From the NCBI GenBank assembly GCA_017435045.1, contig JAFSFT010000008.1, positions 1 through 64,000 on the forward strand: a stretch of DNA of 64,000 bases, written 5' to 3'. Below are positions 1 to 8,308 of the stretch, piece by piece. Source of the DNA: Oscillospiraceae bacterium (GTDB taxonomy: Bacteria > Bacillota > Clostridia > Oscillospirales > Ruminococcaceae). A program made the position numbers and the translations under genes. A model generated the notes under the pieces. The model did no database searches, was not told where the DNA came from, and was given only the letters and a program-made list of their open reading frames with translations. Within the stretch, counting starts at the first letter, position 1. The number at the start of each line of letters is the position of its first letter.

Positions 1-1
1 C

Positions 2-454
2 CTCGACGAACGTATTGCACAGTGTAACTACCTTGCAGAAGGCTTCTACAATGCAGGCGTTAAAGGTGTTATCCTCCCAGCTGGCGGTCACGGCGTATAC
101 ATCGACATGACACAGTTCTTCGATGGCAAACGTGGTCACGATACATTTGCTGGTCAGGGCTTCTCTATGGAACTTCTCCGCCGTTACGGTATCAGAACAT
201 CTGAACTTGGCGACTACTCCATGGAATACGACCTCAAGACACCAGAACAGCAGGCTGAAGTATGTAACGTTGTTCGTTTCGCTATCAACAGAAGCCAGCT
301 TACACAGCAGCACCTTGACTATGTAATCGAAGCTGTTTCCGAACTTTACAAAGATCGTGAAAACATTCCTAACATGAGAATCGTAAGTGGCAAAAACCTT
401 CCAATGCGTCACTTCCACGCATTCCTTGAACCATACGCAAACGAAGAAAAATAA
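2..454 (+). CDS. tnaA: tryptophanase, C-terminal part (5' end outside window)
   Basis: C-terminal 150 residues of a PLP-dependent beta-eliminating lyase; the start lies upstream of the window. Tryptophanase splits L-tryptophan into indole, pyruvate and ammonia. The visible part matches the family's small domain: a PAGGHGVYIDM stretch, then GIRTSELG, then an RFAINRSQLTQQHLDYVIEA segment like the family's LTIPRxxYTxxHMD, and a conserved MRHFHAFLEP end. Where tyrosine phenol-lyase has an Arg (SMERG), this protein has Leu (TSELG), closer to tryptophanase (AVEIG), so tryptophanase is favoured. The next gene is an NSS-type transporter, as in TnaT-TnaA pairs. Codons are highly biased, suggesting strong expression. 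Tyrosine phenol-lyase is the main alternative. Confidence 0.85.
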   Translation, partial: LDERIAQCNYLAEGFYNAGVKGVILPAGGHGVYIDMTQFFDGKRGHDTFAGQGFSMELLRRYGIRTSELGDYSMEYDLKTPEQQAEVCNVVRFAINRSQLTQQHLDYVIEAVSELYKDRENIPNMRIVSGKNLPMRHFHAFLEPYANEEK

Positions 455-469
455 TTCGCTGCGAGCGGT

Positions 470-498
470 TTGACAATTGAGTGTGAGCACAGCAATAT
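470..498 (+). promoter_or_regulatory. putative promoter for the NSS transporter
   Basis: TTGACA (470-475), 17-base spacer, CAATAT (493-498), between tnaA and the transporter. Transcripts from it would meet the hairpin at 530-566 before the coding region. Inferred from consensus only. Confidence 0.35.
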
Positions 499-529
499 AT
501 CCATGTGTTCAAATTAACTGTTAATTTAA

Positions 530-566
530 AGCACTCGCATACATAAAGTTATGCGAGTGCTTTTTA
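530..566 (+). terminator. intrinsic terminator between tnaA and the transporter gene
   Basis: 11-bp stem (530-540 with 551-561), 10-base loop, then a T-rich tract. It ends the tnaA transcript and may act as an attenuator for the transporter, because a possible promoter lies upstream of it. Confidence 0.8.
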
Positions 567-610
567 TTTAAAAACGTAAATCTATATTTTTAAGAGGAGG
601 TATTCTCACA

Positions 611-2002
611 ATGAGCAATATCGAAAAAAGAGATGGTTTCCAGTCTAAATGGGGCTTTATCTTGGCATGTATCGGCTCTGCTGTTGGTATGGGTAACATC
701 TGGCGTTTCCCTATCATGGTATCCACATATGGTGGTATGACATTCTTGCTTCCATACTTCCTGTTCGTAATCCTTATCGGTGCATCCGGTGTTATCGAAG
801 AATTTGCACTTGGCCGTTGGGCAGAAGCAGGCCCAGTTGGTGCTTTTGGTAAAGCAACAGAAAACGGCGGCAAAGGCAAAGGTCTTGGTACAGCAATCGG
901 TGCTATTCCAATCATCGGTGCAGCAATGCTTGCTATCGGTTACACAGTTGTAACAGGTTGGATCTTCAAATACGCATTCATGGGTATCAACGGCGGTCTC
1001 TACGCTATGGGTACAGACATGGCAACAATCGGCGGTACATTTGGTGCAACAGCTCCAGAATCCGCAACAATCGGTGAAGCTATCGGCGTTATGGTTTCCA
1101 ATGGTATCTTTGGTATCGGTAACGGTGTATGGCAGCTTGTAGGTCTTGTAATCTCCCTTGCTATCATGGTTGCAGGTATCGCTGGCGGTATCGAAAAAGC
1201 AAACAAAGTTATGATGCCAGTTCTTTTTGGTCTCTTCCTTGTTCTTGCAGTTTACATTGCAACACTTCCAGGTTCCGAAGTTGGTTACAGCTACATCTTT
1301 ACACTCAATCCAGCAGGTCTTGCTAACCCACAGGTTTGGGTATTTGCATTCGGTCAGGCATTCTTCTCCCTCTCTGTTGCTGGTAACGGTTCTGTTATCT
1401 ACGGTTCCTACCTCGGCAAAGACGAAGATATCCCATCTTCCGCAAGAAACGTTGCAGTATTCGACACAATGGCAGCTCTCCTTGCTATGTTCGTTATCCT
1501 CCCAGCAATGGGCGTTGGCGGCGTAGAACCATCCAGCGGTGGCCCTGGTCTTATGTTCGTTTACCTTCCAAACGTATTTAACGGTATGGCAGGCGGCAGA
1601 ATCGTAGGTATGGTATTCTTCCTCTGCGTTCTCTTTGCAGCAGTTTCCTCTATCGTTAACCTTTACGAAGCACCAGTTGCTTTCTTCCAGGAACAGTTCA
1701 AAATGAAACGTCTCCCAGCAGTTCTCACAATGGGCGTTATCGGTGCAGTAGTTTCTCTCCTCATCCAGCCTTGGACATCCCAGTGGATGGACCTTGTTTC
1801 CATCTACATCTGCCCACTCGGCGCTGCTCTTGCTGGTATCATGTTCTTCTGGATCATGAAGAAAGAAACAGCTCTTGCTGCTGTTAACCAGGGTGCTAAA
1901 AAAGCTATCGGCAACTGGTTCTACCCACTTGGCAAATACGTTTACGTAATCCTTGCTATCGCAGCTCTCGTACTCGGTGCTATGTACGGTGGTATCGGCT
2001 AA
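611..2002 (+). CDS. sodium-dependent amino-acid transporter, NSS/SNF family
   Basis: 463-residue membrane protein of the neurotransmitter:sodium symporter family. The family signature is at residues 22-34 (GSAVGMGNIWRFP) in the first, unwound helix that binds Na+ and substrate, and about 11-12 hydrophobic segments follow. The length suits bacterial members such as LeuT and TnaT. It follows tnaA, so tryptophan is the likely substrate (inference from neighbours; TnaT is the known tryptophan carrier of this family). A clear ribosome site, AGAGGAGG, precedes the ATG. Codon use is extremely biased (GTT, GCA, ATC, AAA), indicating high expression. Confidence 0.93.
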   Translation: MSNIEKRDGFQSKWGFILACIGSAVGMGNIWRFPIMVSTYGGMTFLLPYFLFVILIGASGVIEEFALGRWAEAGPVGAFGKATENGGKGKGLGTAIGAIPIIGAAMLAIGYTVVTGWIFKYAFMGINGGLYAMGTDMATIGGTFGATAPESATIGEAIGVMVSNGIFGIGNGVWQLVGLVISLAIMVAGIAGGIEKANKVMMPVLFGLFLVLAVYIATLPGSEVGYSYIFTLNPAGLANPQVWVFAFGQAFFSLSVAGNGSVIYGSYLGKDEDIPSSARNVAVFDTMAALLAMFVILPAMGVGGVEPSSGGPGLMFVYLPNVFNGMAGGRIVGMVFFLCVLFAAVSSIVNLYEAPVAFFQEQFKMKRLPAVLTMGVIGAVVSLLIQPWTSQWMDLVSIYICPLGAALAGIMFFWIMKKETALAAVNQGAKKAIGNWFYPLGKYVYVILAIAALVLGAMYGGIG

Positions 2003-2046
2003 TAGCTACATAATTCAGATTATTGCAAACTGAATATATACACAGA

Positions 2047-2075
2047 ACAGACGGTCTTGCGACCGTCTGTTTTTG
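2047..2075 (+). terminator. intrinsic terminator of the NSS transporter
   Basis: 10-bp perfect stem (2047-2056 with 2061-2070), TTGC loop and a T run. Confidence 0.9.
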
Positions 2076-2160
2076 TGCCTGTTTGGATAAGATGCGGAAC
2101 AAGTGAAGGATATTTGTCAGAAAATCTGCTGTATGAAAGATAATAGTTTACGATATATGT

Positions 2161-2496
2161 TTAGATTACAATGTCATATGGCCAGTCGATAATGCCGCCA
2201 AGGTCGTATACATGAGAATAACCCATATTGCACAGTTCAAGACAGGCAGTTTTGCTGCGCTGCCCGCTGTGGCAGTATACTATAACTTCTTGTTCGGTGT
2301 CGGGCAGCATAGCGCGGCAGTCGGTCATTATACGGCTTAAAGGCAGGTTAACTGCTCCTTTTATATGCCCTGTTCTGTACTCATCACTGCGCCGAACATC
2401 CAGTATAACGGTATAGGTGCTGATATCATTTATCATGGCAAGTGCCCTGTCAGGCAGAATGTTTTTATATAAAATACATTGTTTAGTGTTTTCCAC
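2161..2496 (-). CDS. single-domain rhodanese-like protein
   Basis: 111-residue rhodanese-homology protein. The active-site loop CHSGQR starts at Cys75, and the CH2A-like RSDEYRTGHIKGAVNLP segment is present. Family members bind sulfur as a cysteine persulfide and pass it to acceptors such as cyanide, thioredoxin or sulfur-carrier systems; the partner here is unknown. The open frame extends further upstream, but AAAGGAGG sits 6 bases before a GTG at 2496, so GTG is chosen as start. Like most single-domain family members, it lacks a signal peptide. It is the last gene of a run of minus-strand genes. Confidence 0.82.
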   Translation of the reverse strand: MENTKQCILYKNILPDRALAMINDISTYTVILDVRRSDEYRTGHIKGAVNLPLSRIMTDCRAMLPDTEQEVIVYCHSGQRSKTACLELCNMGYSHVYDLGGIIDWPYDIVI

Positions 2497-2640
2497 AGCA
2501 AAGCCTCCTTTAACTGCATATAGTATTGGCATATCCTTTGATTTTATTATATGAACAGGGGAGAAATGGGGTGAAAACAGGTGTATGCCGCGATAAGAGG
2601 CTACACCTTGAAAAATATTGAAGTGAAAATGATTAAATAT

Positions 2641-2682
2641 GATGAAAAAAGGCTGCCTCATAATTGTAATGAGGCAGCCTTT
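2641..2682 (-). terminator. terminator downstream of yqeY-like gene
   Basis: 13-bp stem (2648-2660 with 2670-2682) with a T6 run on the minus strand, 26 bases after the GatB/YqeY stop. Confidence 0.85.
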
Positions 2683-2708
2683 TGTTTATATTGTATATGT
2701 CCGGGTGC

Positions 2709-3155
2709 TTATGCAAAGAAGGTGGAGAGAATCTCGTTAACCAGTTTGCCGTCAGCTTTGCCCTTTGTAAGAGGCATAAGATTTTTCATAATAATGCCTT
2801 TTTCCTTTGGTGTAGGAGCTTCGATGCCGAGAGAGTCAAGAACAGATTTGATTGTAGCCTTGATTTCTTCTTCGTCCATCTGCTTTGGAAGATATGCTGC
2901 ATAGAACTCCAGCTTTTTGCGGCAGGTTTCCACAACCTCTTCGTAGCCTGCAGGTGCTGTTTCCATTGTTTCCTTAAGCTGTTTAACTTCACGCTGAACA
3001 ACGGCAATTTCTTCTTCAGCAGTAAGGTCAGCACGTTTGTCGATTGCCTTGGATTTAAGGGCAGACAGCAAAGCGGACAAAGCTTCCTTTTTCAAAGTGT
3101 TCTTTTCTTTCATAGCAGCCATCATTTCGCTGCGTACCTGATCTATAAGTGACAT
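2709..3155 (-). CDS. yqeY: GatB/YqeY-domain protein
   Basis: 148-residue soluble helical protein of the YqeY family, related to the C-terminal tail domain of the amidotransferase subunit GatB. It begins SLIDQVRSEMMAAMKEK, contains KKEALSALLSALKSK, and ends GKADGKLVNEILSTFFA, all typical. The family is thought to bind tRNA, but its exact job is unsettled. The ORF could start 15 codons earlier; the ATG at 3155 is preferred because AAGGAT precedes it and homologues start there. It has its own terminator. Confidence 0.88.
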   Translation of the reverse strand: MSLIDQVRSEMMAAMKEKNTLKKEALSALLSALKSKAIDKRADLTAEEEIAVVQREVKQLKETMETAPAGYEEVVETCRKKLEFYAAYLPKQMDEEEIKATIKSVLDSLGIEAPTPKEKGIIMKNLMPLTKGKADGKLVNEILSTFFA

Positions 3156-3189
3156 AGTTTTATCCTTCTTTCCGATTTCGGATTTTACA

Positions 3190-3211
3190 AGGGCGGACAC
3201 TGTCCGCCCTT
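3190..3211. terminator. hairpin, possible weak terminator
   Basis: 9-bp GC-rich inverted repeat (3191-3199 with 3201-3209), followed by only a short T stretch on either strand. It lies between the dehydrogenase and yqeY-like genes, both on the minus strand. Confidence 0.4.
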
Positions 3212-3285
3212 TAATTCAGTATTGTTATAACAGCAAGTAAATATAAATATTAAAAGCACAAAAGATAAACTGCTGTTACAAGATG

Positions 3286-3348
3286 CTGACTGTGGCGGCG
3301 AAAGCCGCGGCAATGCGAAGCATTGAATTGAGTGAACAATTCAGTCAG
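3286..3348. repeat. compact three-hairpin element closed by an outer stem
   Basis: An outer 6-bp stem (3286-3291 with 3343-3348) encloses three consecutive hairpins. They are a 5-bp stem with a GAAA loop (3295-3308), a 5-6 bp stem with a GAA loop (3311-3325), and a 6-bp stem with an AGTGAA loop (3325-3342). It sits directly after the minus-strand dehydrogenase gene. This could be a dispersed palindromic repeat or a structured 3' UTR; no second copy was noticed in the window. Confidence 0.5.
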
Positions 3349-3352
3349 GGTA

Positions 3353-4129
3353 TTATTTGTTGTAAACTTTATTGAATGCGTCAGCCTGCTTGTTAGGTGT
3401 CATAATAACTTCAGGAAGCTGAACGTTTTCAGGCAGGTTGCAAACGTAAGCAACTGTTTCTGCAATATCATCCGGTGTAAGGGATTCAATGCCTGTGTAA
3501 ACAGCTTTTGCTTTGTCTTCGTCACCGCGGTATCTTACAACGCTGAAGCCGGTTTCAACAATACCAGGTTCGATGTTTGTAACCTTGATTCTTGTGCCCA
3601 TTGTGTCAACACGGAGACCGTCAGCAATGTATCTGAGTGCTGCTTTGGATGCACAGTAAACTGCACCGCCTGCATATGCAAAGTTACCTGCAACAGAACC
3701 CATTGTAACAACCATACCTGGAAGATTTTTTTCTACCATCTGTGGAACAACAGCTTTGATTGTGTAGAGAGCACCTTTAACGTTTGTGTCGATAACTTCG
3801 TCAAATTCTTCAATTCTGCCTTCGTAAACTTTTTCTGTGCCGCGTGCAAGACCTGCATTGATAACAAGAATTTCGATATCAGCCCATTCCTGTGGCAGAG
3901 CGTTGATTTTGTTCATAACCTCGTCGGAGTGTCTCACGTCCATAACAATTGGATATGCTTTTGCACCAAGTGCTTCAACTTCCATTTTAACAGCTTCAAG
4001 CATACCTGCTCTTCTGCCTGTGATGATAACGTTGCAGCCAAGCTTTGCAAGCTCTCTTGCACAGGAACGGCCAATACCGCTTGTTGCGCCTGTGATTAAT
4101 GCAACTTTACCTTTGATACGACTTTCCAT
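3353..4129 (-). CDS. short-chain dehydrogenase, YdfG-like
   Basis: 258-residue SDR oxidoreductase. The cofactor loop TGATSGIG is at residues 13-20, the NAG motif at about 91-93, and the catalytic set Ser145, Tyr158, Lys162 (YCASK) is intact. Similarity runs along its length to E. coli YdfG (3-hydroxy acid/serine dehydrogenase and malonic semialdehyde reductase), including PYAGG-like AYAGG and the DIEPG-like NIEPGIVET segment. TGRR after beta-2 suggests NADP(H) preference. Substrate is inferred from family only. AGGAG precedes the ATG. The upstream minus-strand gene ends 38 bases away, so the two probably share a transcript. Confidence 0.88.
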   Translation of the reverse strand: MESRIKGKVALITGATSGIGRSCARELAKLGCNVIITGRRAGMLEAVKMEVEALGAKAYPIVMDVRHSDEVMNKINALPQEWADIEILVINAGLARGTEKVYEGRIEEFDEVIDTNVKGALYTIKAVVPQMVEKNLPGMVVTMGSVAGNFAYAGGAVYCASKAALRYIADGLRVDTMGTRIKVTNIEPGIVETGFSVVRYRGDEDKAKAVYTGIESLTPDDIAETVAYVCNLPENVQLPEVIMTPNKQADAFNKVYNK

Positions 4130-4167
4130 AATTGTATTCTCCTTTGTATGTAAATTATTTTATCCGA

Positions 4168-5181
4168 TTAAAACAGCATATCGCTGTTAATTTCGCCAAT
4201 ATTTTTTGCGCCGCACATTGCCATAACATCGCAGAGTTCGGCTTTCAGTTTTGCCACGTAGGCAGCAATGCCTTCTTCGCCGCCGCCGTAAACTGCGGTT
4301 ACAAATGGCCTTGCAATAACAACTCCGTCAGCACCCATAGCCAATGCCTTTAATATGTCCAGACCGCTTCTTATGCCGCCATCCACAAGAATTGTCATTT
4401 CGCCTTTAACAGCTTTTACAATCTGCGGCAGAACCTCTGCTGTGCTTGGTGTGCCGTCCAGAACACGTCCGCCATGGTTGGAAACAATGATTGCTGCAGC
4501 ACCTGCCTCTTTTGCCTTAAGGGCACCTTTGACGGTCATAACGCCTTTTACAATAAATGGTGCAGGGGAAAGGCTGATAATTTCCTTTAACTGTTCTGTA
4601 GTTTTGCTGCCTGCAGGCGGTGTCATATTTTTGAGGAAAGGCAATCCAGCTGCATCCACGTCCATAGCCACAGCAAAACAGCCGCTGTCTTTGATAAGAC
4701 TGAATTTTTCTCTGATTGTGTCGATGTTCCAAGGTTTGATGGTCGGTACACCGCAGCCGTCATATTTTTTAATCATATCAGCAGCACTTATCATAACATC
4801 AGGGTTTGTGCCGTCACCTGTAAAGGCGGCAATACCGCAATCCTTTGTGCCTTTAAGCAGAATATCGTTGTATTCAAGGTCGGTATGCTTTTCGCCGTAG
4901 TGAAGCTTTACTGCACCTACAGGACCAGCAAACACAGGGAGAGCAAATTTTTTGCCGAAAAGTGTAACAGAGGTGTCAATATCCGCATTTTCACACAAAG
5001 TGTCCATATTTATGCGCACCTCCTGCCATTTCTGCCAGTTGCGGATAGCAACATCACCCATACCTTTTGCACCCGGGCCCGGAATTGTGTTTTTGCAGGC
5101 AACGCCGTTGCACACATAGCAGGCTTTGCAGAATGGACCGATATTGCCTCTTGCTGTATCACAAACCTGTTTGAAATCCAT
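4168..5181 (-). CDS. FMN-dependent alpha-hydroxy-acid oxidoreductase
   Basis: 337-residue TIM-barrel flavoprotein of the lactate/glycolate oxidase family. It has the catalytic SNHGGR motif (His about residue 236) and the phosphate-binding DGGIRSG...GADGVVIARP segment. In anaerobes such proteins are generally thought to be hydroxy-acid dehydrogenases rather than oxidases (inference). Unusual feature: an N-terminal cysteine cluster with C18, C21, C24 and C29 (spacing CxxCxxCx4C) that the classic oxidases lack. It might bind a metal or Fe-S centre. The start at 5181 is chosen over upstream ATGs because AAAGAGGTG precedes it and it gives the expected N-terminus. Confidence 0.85.
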   Translation of the reverse strand: MDFKQVCDTARGNIGPFCKACYVCNGVACKNTIPGPGAKGMGDVAIRNWQKWQEVRINMDTLCENADIDTSVTLFGKKFALPVFAGPVGAVKLHYGEKHTDLEYNDILLKGTKDCGIAAFTGDGTNPDVMISAADMIKKYDGCGVPTIKPWNIDTIREKFSLIKDSGCFAVAMDVDAAGLPFLKNMTPPAGSKTTEQLKEIISLSPAPFIVKGVMTVKGALKAKEAGAAAIIVSNHGGRVLDGTPSTAEVLPQIVKAVKGEMTILVDGGIRSGLDILKALAMGADGVVIARPFVTAVYGGGEEGIAAYVAKLKAELCDVMAMCGAKNIGEINSDMLF

Positions 5182-5417
5182 AAAAATACACCTCTTTTTT
5201 GACATAATCATGTCATTTATATCCATTATATATTTTACCATATAAACGGTGGGTTTTCAAATTTATAAGGGGAAAAGATGTACAAATTTTTATACAACTA
5301 TTTGTAGGAAAAGTGATGAAAAAGAAACAGGAAAGAATATTTTTTGTAAAATAAGATTTTGTGTGTAAAAGGTATAGTTTACAGATGTAAAATTAAAATA
5401 AAACTTTGAAATACCTA

Positions 5418-5446
5418 TTGACAAGGTAGGTAAACGGTGGTAATAT
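5418..5446 (+). promoter_or_regulatory. strong promoter of the nifS-nifU-iscR operon
   Basis: TTGACA (5418-5423), 17-base spacer, TAATAT (5441-5446): near-perfect vegetative promoter. The rest of 5182-5539 is AT-rich with no gene. Confidence 0.75.
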
Positions 5447-5473
5447 ATGAATACCAACTAAATAGGTAGGTAA
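5424..5473 (+). promoter_or_regulatory. paired AGGTAGGTAA repeats, candidate Rrf2/IscR operator
   Basis: The 10-mer AGGTAGGTAA occurs at 5424-5433 (inside the promoter spacer) and again at 5464-5473 (just past the expected start site), 40 bases apart. An inverted ACCT half lies at 5413-5416 beside the -35. The operon's third gene encodes an Rrf2 regulator, so autoregulation is the natural reading (inference). Confidence 0.5.
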
Positions 5474-5539
5474 TGGATTGCAATATAAACTTTAACATAT
5501 AATACAAATGATTATATACAGGATGAAAGGAGCATATCT

Positions 5540-6730
5540 ATGAGAATATATGCGGACAATGCGGCAACAACAAAGATGAGCAGAACAGCTATAGAAGCTA
5601 TGCTGCCTTATATGGATAAAATATATGCAAACCCGTCCAGCCTGCACACTCTTGGACAGGAGGCAAAGGAGGCATTGGAAAATGCAAGGGAAAGGGTGGC
5701 AAAAATCCTTGGCTGCGAGCCAAGAGAGATAATTTTTACCTCCGGAGGCAGTGAGGCGGACAATCAGGCTATCGTTTCTGCGGCACGCATCGGTGCAAAG
5801 AAAGGCAAAAAGCACATTATATCCACTGTATTCGAGCATCATGCAGTGCTTCACACCCTTGACAAGCTGAAAAAGGAAGGTTTTGAAATCACTTTGCTGG
5901 ATGTAGGCGAAAAAGGGCTTGTAACACCACAGCAGGTTGAAGAAGCAATCAGGGAGGATACAGCCCTTGTTACAGTTATGTTTGCCAACAACGAAATCGG
6001 CACAATTCAGCCTATAAAAGAAATAGGTGCAGTGTGCCGCAATAAAGGGGTGCTTTTCCACACAGATGCGGTTCAGGCAGCAGGGCATCTGCATATTGAT
6101 GTAAAAGAACAGAACATTGATATGCTTTCTCTTTCGGGACATAAATTCCACGGGCCAAAGGGTGTGGGTGTGCTTTATGCCAGAAAAGGCATTGCACTGA
6201 CAAACATCATTGAGGGCGGTGCACAGGAAAAGGGCAGACGTGCAGGCACAGAGAATATCCCTGCAATTATGGGTATGACAGCCGCATTGGAGGAAGCGGT
6301 AAAAAATATGGATGATACAACAGAAAGGGTTGCGGCATTGCGGAATAAGCTGATAGACGGCTTGTCGGCAATTCCTCACAGCATCCTGAACGGCGATAGC
6401 GAAAACCGTCTGCCAAACAACGTAAACTTTTGTTTTGAGGGTATTGAGGGCGAATCCTTGCTGCTGTTGCTCGACGATAAAGGCGTGTGTGCTTCGTCCG
6501 GTTCTGCCTGCACATCAGGTTCTCTTGACCCAAGCCATGTGCTGCTGGCAATTGGCAGGCCGCACGAAATTGCCCACGGTTCGCTGCGTCTTTCCATCTC
6601 GGAGGAAAACACTGAGGAGGAAATTGATTACATTATCAATGCTGTGGTACAGGTGGTGTTCTATCTGCGCAGCATCTCCCCTGTATGGCGTGATTTGACC
6701 GAGGGCAGACAGCAGTTTGTAATTAAATAA
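5540..6730 (+). CDS. nifS: cysteine desulfurase, NifS/IscS type
   Basis: 396-residue class V aminotransferase-fold enzyme. It removes sulfur from cysteine as an enzyme persulfide for Fe-S assembly. The PLP lysine is K202 ([10 protein letters not shown]), the His stack is at EHHAVLH, and the mobile loop SGSACTSG carries catalytic Cys324; the 8-residue loop is typical of group I (NifS/IscS) enzymes. GAAAGGAG precedes the ATG. It is first in an operon with a NifU-type scaffold and an Rrf2 regulator, the common Firmicute nifS-nifU pair. The C-terminal tail after residue 375 is slightly longer than in many homologues. Confidence 0.95.
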   Translation: MRIYADNAATTKMSRTAIEAMLPYMDKIYANPSSLHTLGQEAKEALENARERVAKILGCEPREIIFTSGGSEADNQAIVSAARIGAKKGKKHIISTVFEHHAVLHTLDKLKKEGFEITLLDVGEKGLVTPQQVEEAIREDTALVTVMFANNEIGTIQPIKEIGAVCRNKGVLFHTDAVQAAGHLHIDVKEQNIDMLSLSGHKFHGPKGVGVLYARKGIALTNIIEGGAQEKGRRAGTENIPAIMGMTAALEEAVKNMDDTTERVAALRNKLIDGLSAIPHSILNGDSENRLPNNVNFCFEGIEGESLLLLLDDKGVCASSGSACTSGSLDPSHVLLAIGRPHEIAHGSLRLSISEENTEEEIDYIINAVVQVVFYLRSISPVWRDLTEGRQQFVIK

Positions 6731-6900
6731 ATATGCACATTTGCAGAAGGACGAGTCTGCAGCAAGCACATTGCGGCAGATTTAAGAGAATATAAATTTT
6801 ATTGAAATATACAGAAAATCAACACAGAAACCAAAGGGAGGGGGATGATATTCTCCCGTCCTCTTCCCGCACTATATAGATTATAAAACGAGGTATAATT

Positions 6901-7332
6901 ATGGCTCTTTACAGTGAAAAGGTTATGGACCACTTCCGCAATCCAAGGAATGTGGGTGTTATAGAAAATGCCGACGGCGTTGGCGAGGTTGGCAACGCAA
7001 AATGCGGCGACATTATGAAAATCTACCTTAAAATTGAGAACGATATTATAGAGGATGTAAAGTTTGAAACTTTTGGCTGCGGCAGTGCAATTGCCTCCAG
7101 TTCAATGGCAACCGAACTTATAAAGGGCAAAAGCATTAACGATGCCTTGACCCTTACAAACAAGGCGGTGGCGGAGGCACTGGACGGATTGCCGCCAGTC
7201 AAGATGCATTGCTCGGTGCTTGCAGAGGAGGCTATAAGGATGGCACTCAAGGATTACTACGATAAAAACGGAATAGCTTACGACTGCAGTATTTTTCCGG
7301 ATTGTGACAGCTGTGACCACTGCGGTCACTGA
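6901..7332 (+). CDS. nifU: Fe-S cluster scaffold, NifU/IscU type
   Basis: 143-residue scaffold on which Fe-S clusters are built with sulfur from the preceding desulfurase. The three ligand cysteines are C35 (AKCGD), C60 (FGCGSA) and C104 (MHCSVLAEEA). Length fits an IscU-like N-terminal domain only; the ferredoxin-like and C-terminal Nfu domains of nitrogen-fixer NifU are absent. The last 15 residues hold four further cysteines and a histidine (CSIFPDCDSCDHCGH), an acidic metal-binding-like tail. It sits 170 bases after nifS in the same direction. Confidence 0.93.
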   Translation: MALYSEKVMDHFRNPRNVGVIENADGVGEVGNAKCGDIMKIYLKIENDIIEDVKFETFGCGSAIASSSMATELIKGKSINDALTLTNKAVAEALDGLPPVKMHCSVLAEEAIRMALKDYYDKNGIAYDCSIFPDCDSCDHCGH

Positions 7333-7439
7333 CAGATGTGTTTACCGGCGGGGAATATGCAGCATAAATACAGCGGTGTCGGGTTGATATAGACGGTGCA
7401 GATGTGGTACAATATTCAAAATGACAGAGGTGACTTATT

Positions 7440-7847
7440 ATGATGATTTCTACCCGTGGACGCTATGCACTGCGCGTTATTATAGACCTGGCAGAAAATG
7501 GCAACGGAGGTTATATTCCTATGAAATCCGTTGCAGAAAGGCAGGATATATCACTTAAATATCTGGAGCGTATACTGCCCGTGCTGGTAAAAAACGGTTT
7601 TATCGAAGGTGTTCAGGGCAAAAGCGGCGGTTATAAGCTGAAAAAGCATCCGTCAGAATGTGTGGTGGGAGATATCCTCCGCCTTACAGAGGGAGACCTT
7701 GCCCCGGTGGCATGCCTTGAATGCAATGCAAAAACCTGTGAATTTACTGCGGACTGCCGTACAAAGCCTGTATGGAAAAAGCTGAATAATGTTATAAACG
7801 AATGTCTGGATTCATTTACAATTGCAGATCTTATGAAGAAAGACTGA
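7440..7847 (+). CDS. iscR: Rrf2-family transcriptional regulator, IscR-like
   Basis: 135-residue winged-helix regulator starting STRGRYALRVIIDLA, as in IscR/CymR. A cysteine set suited to Fe-S ligation is at C92, C95, C100 and C106. IscR proteins sense Fe-S status through such a cluster and repress their own operon. Four cysteines in this spacing (CxxCx4Cx5C) differ from the three-Cys E. coli pattern. It is the third gene of the nifS-nifU operon; the repeats near 5424-5473 are plausible targets. Start could be Met1 or Met2 (adjacent ATGs); AGAGGTGA precedes them. Confidence 0.9.
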   Translation: MMISTRGRYALRVIIDLAENGNGGYIPMKSVAERQDISLKYLERILPVLVKNGFIEGVQGKSGGYKLKKHPSECVVGDILRLTEGDLAPVACLECNAKTCEFTADCRTKPVWKKLNNVINECLDSFTIADLMKKD

Positions 7848-7854
7848 TAAATAT

Positions 7855-7906
7855 AAGCAGGAAGATTTTGGGGGTAAATCTCAAAATTGCCTGCTTTATT
7901 TTTTTG
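7855..7906 (+). terminator. terminator of the Fe-S operon
   Basis: 8-bp outer stem (7855-7861 region with 7890-7896), a large partly paired loop, then a T7 run. Confidence 0.7.
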
Positions 7907-7913
7907 ATATGCA

Positions 7914-7942
7914 TTGATTTTTAAAAGGCTATGTGATATATT
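7914..7942 (+). promoter_or_regulatory. promoter of the cobalamin riboswitch transcript
   Basis: TTGATT (7914-7919), 17-base spacer, TATATT (7937-7942), about 25 bases before the riboswitch. Confidence 0.55.
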
Positions 7943-7967
7943 GTAATTGTTCAGAAGTTAATATCCG

Positions 7968-8126
7968 TTACAGGTGCCAGAATAAATTTTGGTGAAAAGG
8001 GAATCAGGTGCAAATCCTGAACGTACTCGCCGCTGTAAAAGGGGAGTGCTGTCCACTATGTCACTGGGCCAAAAGCCCGGGAAGACGGCCAGCATATTGA
8101 GCCTTAAGTCAGAAGACCTGCCTGTA
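7968..8126 (+). ncRNA. cobalamin riboswitch
   Basis: Matches the B12 aptamer in order: TTACAGGTGCC, GGGAATCAGGTGCAAATCCTG, GTACTCGCCGCTGTAA, GTCACTG, GGGAAGAC, AGTCAGAAGACCTGCCTGT. These include the B12 box and the closing 3' arm. It lies upstream of a DUF4430 protein and an ECF S-component, so it probably switches off B12-related uptake when cobalamin is plentiful. Confidence 0.93.
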
Positions 8127-8216
8127 ATGCAGCAATGTAAAACCACGAGTAATTGGTTAGTTACATAATATCCCTCAAAGCCACAGACGGACTTTAAGGC
8201 CTATAATGTTAAAAAT

Positions 8217-8249
8217 ACCTCTTGCCCACGGGTGAGAGGTTTTGTTTTT
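8217..8249 (+). terminator. terminator in the riboswitch expression platform
   Basis: Stem of about 10 bp (8217-8227 with 8230-8240, two wobble positions) followed by TTTTGTTTTT. It lies between aptamer and first gene, consistent with transcriptional control by ligand. Confidence 0.75.
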
Positions 8250-8308
8250 GATGAAAGCTGTTTTACCCTTTAATTTCTGGATACGAAAAACAGAAAGGAA
8301 ATCAAAAA

